Assembly (NCBI GenBank): GCA_019695295.1
Contig: JAIBAH010000041.1
Span: 1 to 33,924 of the forward strand
Origin: Bacteroidia bacterium
Lineage (GTDB): Bacteria; Bacteroidota; Bacteroidia; J057
Length of the DNA: 33,924 nt
Direction: 5' to 3'
Part shown: piece by piece, positions 31,403 to 33,924 of the stretch
Position numbering within the stretch: the stretch's first letter is position 1
Layout of the letters: every line of letters starts with the position of its first letter
Translations under genes and position numbers: made by a program
The notes under the pieces: model-generated
Databases searched by the model: none
What the model was told of the DNA's origin: nothing
Seen by the model: only the letters and a program-made list of their open reading frames with translations

Positions 31403-33924
31403 ATGATTCCTTTAAAGCTGAAACTGAAAGGTATATATTCCTATAAAGAAACCCAATCCATTGATTTTGAAAAACTGATAAGTACTCAGTTGTTTGGTAT
31501 ATTCGGAAGCACCGGTAGCGGCAAATCTTCTATTCTTGAAGCGATTACCTTTGTATTGTACGGAGAAGTAGAGCGCCTGAACCGGAATGAACGCAGTTAC
31601 AATATGATGAACCTGGATTGTAATGAAATGCACATTGCGCTGGAGTTTATGGCGGGTCAGCAAGGCAAAGAAAAATTTCTGGCGGAGGTAACCGGAAAGC
31701 GAAATTCCAAAAATTTTGACGTTATCAATATCACTAAAGGCCTGTATGGTTTTACGGACAATAAATGGGTGCCTTTTCCGGGAAAGATTGAAGATATAAC
31801 GGGGCTTTCCTACGAAAATTTCAAAAGAACCATCATTATCCCTCAGGGGAATTTTCAGGAATTTATTCAACTCGGAGAGAAAGACCGGACTGAAATGATG
31901 AAAAAGTTGTTTCATCTGGAAAAATTTGACCTGGCCGGAAAAACCAAATACCTTGCCGAAAAAAATCAGAAAAAATTAGACGAAAAAGAAACCCTCATCA
32001 GGAGCCTGGATGAATATACCCCCGAATTTCTGGAGGATTTATGCGAAAAAATCAAACTCAGGGAAACCGATTCCGAGAAACTTTCCGCAGTAATTGCAGA
32101 AGCCGAAAAAAGCTACAAAGCAATGCTCGAAAATCAGGGGCTGTTTAAAAAAATAGAGGAGAAAAAACAAGCCCTCGTCAGAATGGAATCACAGGCTGCC
32201 CATTTTGAAACCCGGGAAAAAGCCCTTCAGGAATATGAATACTGCGAAAAAAACTTTGCTCCGCTTTTGAGGGAAAAAAACAAACTCGAGGGAGAACTGA
32301 CCTCGCTGGAAAAAAGCATTAATAATAAAAATACTTTACTGAACGAAAAAAAACAAAATCTCAATATCCGAAAGGAAACCTTCAGAGAGATTGAAAAAAA
32401 TTACGACAAAAGACACGATTATAAAGAAAAAGAGTCGGAATTAAGAACCACCGCAGAGATTATAGAAAAATACCTCGAACAGCAGGAGGAGAGAACCCGG
32501 GTAGCAAAAGGAAAACTTCTCACTCAGTCCAAAAAAGAAGAACTGGAAGCGAATAAAAAGCAAAATCAGGCTTTAAGCCATCAGATTTCTGCCCTCACTC
32601 AATCCATTCAGGGCACTCAATCGGTAAGAGAAGTAAAGGACTGGTTCAGGGAGCTGAAAAATCTGGAAGAAAGACAAAATGAATCCATCAAAAAACTGGA
32701 AGAATTTACTCAGAGAGAGAAGCAACTGATTACAGAAAAAGAGCATATTCTCAGCGTTTTGCCTTTGAATGCTTTGTTTGATGGAGCAGAAATGGAGGCC
32801 AAAGTACTGCACGATCTGATGGAAGAAGAGCTCACCAAAGTCAGGGCGCAGGAAAAGGAATTCTATAAAAAACAAAATGAGTGGAATGTACATCTCAGCC
32901 TTAAGCAGTACTCCGAAGAACTCAGGGAAGGAGATCCGTGTCCGCTGTGTGGTTCTCAACATCATCCCGGTATCACAGGGCGCTCCAATCCGGAAGGGAA
33001 GTTAGCTCATATTCAGGGAGAAATTACCCGCAACTCCCAGTATCAGGATACTTTGCTCAAAGCACGCGTACAGCTCGAAGGATGGGAAAAAAACCAGGCA
33101 GAAAATCAGCGGAAAATTCAGGAGTGTAAAGCAGAAGTGCTCCGCAAAAATGAGGAGACCGAAGAACATCGTTTGTCGTTCCGGTGGAGTACCCTGAAAA
33201 GCAAATCCCCCGAAGAAATTGACGCAATGCTCCGGGAGGAAGAGATTATCAAAGAAAAACTGTCAGAGCTGAATGCAGAAAAAGAGCAGACAGAGAAGCA
33301 GATTCATAAAAATGATGAGGAACTGACCCGCTACGAAGCCAAACTGAAAGAGCTGGAAAGCAGGGAAAATGAAAGACAAGGGTATCTGAACGGGAAAATA
33401 TCTACCCTGAAACATATCAGTTGGGAACAATATATAAATACTCCGCCGGAAGTAATTCACCGTGAAGCAGAGGGTTTTCAGACCAAATATTCTGGGGCTG
33501 AAGATTTATATAAAAGCTACCGGGAAACGATTGAGAAGGAAGAAAAGAAGATTAGTGAAATGGATGGAGAAATCAATGAGGCAAATAATCATCAAAAAGA
33601 CCTGCTCGTAGAATTTATTCAGACAAAAAATAAACTTTCCCGCCTGATTGAAAACTCGCCGTTTGAAAATCAGCAGAAAGTCGAAGAGATTCTCAGCAAT
33701 CCCCTGAATACTGAAACCATCAAAAAAGAAATCGAGGAGTATAAAATCGCTTTTGGGGCACTAAAGTCCGAAATTGCAGGGCTGATATCCGAATCCGAGG
33801 GAAAAACCTTCGTTCCGGAGGAAATGGAAAATCTCGGAAAAAAAATCGCAGAGTACAAAGAAGAATATAACGGTATTCAGCAGGAAATCGGGGGATTAGG
33901 CAATAAAAAGAAAGAAACGGAAGA
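31403..33924 (+). CDS. sbcC: Exonuclease SbcC (Rad50-like), 5' part
   Basis: ATPase subunit of the SbcCD nuclease, which opens and trims hairpins and protein-blocked DNA ends. The gene runs off the right edge; 840 codons are visible, open throughout. The N-terminal lobe starts MIPLKLKLKGIYSYKETQSI and has the Walker A motif GSTGSGKSS (35-43) and the Q-loop region IIIPQGNFQEFI. Long coiled-coil arms (heptads rich in Glu, Lys, Leu) follow, split by the zinc hook GDPCPLCGSQHHPG (Cys513 and Cys516), where two SbcC molecules join through zinc. The C-terminal lobe with Walker B is beyond the window. No sbcD is adjacent upstream; it may lie downstream or elsewhere. Start by family opening; no clear promoter. 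Confidence 0.93.
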   Translation, partial: MIPLKLKLKGIYSYKETQSIDFEKLISTQLFGIFGSTGSGKSSILEAITFVLYGEVERLNRNERSYNMMNLDCNEMHIALEFMAGQQGKEKFLAEVTGKRNSKNFDVINITKGLYGFTDNKWVPFPGKIEDITGLSYENFKRTIIIPQGNFQEFIQLGEKDRTEMMKKLFHLEKFDLAGKTKYLAEKNQKKLDEKETLIRSLDEYTPEFLEDLCEKIKLRETDSEKLSAVIAEAEKSYKAMLENQGLFKKIEEKKQALVRMESQAAHFETREKALQEYEYCEKNFAPLLREKNKLEGELTSLEKSINNKNTLLNEKKQNLNIRKETFREIEKNYDKRHDYKEKESELRTTAEIIEKYLEQQEERTRVAKGKLLTQSKKEELEANKKQNQALSHQISALTQSIQGTQSVREVKDWFRELKNLEERQNESIKKLEEFTQREKQLITEKEHILSVLPLNALFDGAEMEAKVLHDLMEEELTKVRAQEKEFYKKQNEWNVHLSLKQYSEELREGDPCPLCGSQHHPGITGRSNPEGKLAHIQGEITRNSQYQDTLLKARVQLEGWEKNQAENQRKIQECKAEVLRKNEETEEHRLSFRWSTLKSKSPEEIDAMLREEEIIKEKLSELNAEKEQTEKQIHKNDEELTRYEAKLKELESRENERQGYLNGKISTLKHISWEQYINTPPEVIHREAEGFQTKYSGAEDLYKSYRETIEKEEKKISEMDGEINEANNHQKDLLVEFIQTKNKLSRLIENSPFENQQKVEEILSNPLNTETIKKEIEEYKIAFGALKSEIAGLISESEGKTFVPEEMENLGKKIAEYKEEYNGIQQEIGGLGNKKKETE

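Overview
The window is chromosomal DNA of a Bacteroidota bacterium, probably a free-living member near Cytophagales, Chitinophagales or Saprospirales; the exact order cannot be told. The evidence is a PorP/SprF-type outer-membrane protein, several large secreted proteins ending in type IX secretion (T9SS) sorting domains, many lipoproteins, and promoters of the Bacteroidota kind (TTTG, 19-20 bases, TAnnTTTG). There is no CRISPR array, rRNA, phage module or intact insertion sequence. One tRNA is present.

Layout. (1) 1-3.1 kb is an A+T-rich accessory patch: an unrecognised gene, a lipoprotein and an Rpn/PD-(D/E)XK 'transposase' nuclease. All lie on the + strand, and each is followed directly by a copy of the same ~105-125 bp repeat, a decayed coding fragment that forms a hairpin in two copies. 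(2) 3.2-9.6 kb: a PorP/SprF-like protein, then a T9SS-exported FG-GAP/VCBS protein running into kdsA, a YkgJ-type cysteine-cluster gene and an XRE-KdsC fusion (a KDO/LPS precursor operon), then a single-domain response regulator. (3) 9.7-18.2 kb: a TPR protein; a two-gene minus-strand operon of a T9SS-exported cyanophycinase-like peptidase and a DASS-type transporter; an SH3-CHAP cell-wall amidase whose start sits at a homopolymer; a pappalysin-like T9SS metalloprotease; and a small secreted protein. (4) 18.4-22.9 kb: a lipoprotein, ATP-dependent pckA, rlmN and a leucine-rich-repeat protein. (5) 22.9-25.6 kb: small surface proteins (an EGF-like lipoprotein, an unknown secreted protein, a Thr-rich lipoprotein with 45-bp repeats). 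They are separated by long AT-rich spacers that hold a ~204-bp long inverted repeat (MITE-like) and an 11-bp tandem repeat. (6) 25.6-33.9 kb: feoA and feoB behind a promoter carrying a DtxR-like palindrome, htpG, tRNA-Met(CAT), a family 2 glycosyltransferase and the 5' part of sbcC, which runs off the right edge.

Working together. The most coherent local systems are KDO synthesis (kdsA with kdsC), ferrous iron uptake (feoA/feoB), extracellular breakdown of a cyanophycin-like polymer coupled to dicarboxylate uptake (inferred from a short two-gene operon), and the T9SS cargo set. The best candidates for undescribed biology are the gene-plus-repeat units at the left edge and the long inverted repeat at 23.8-24.0 kb. 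No complete new defence or mobile system can be shown from this sequence alone.
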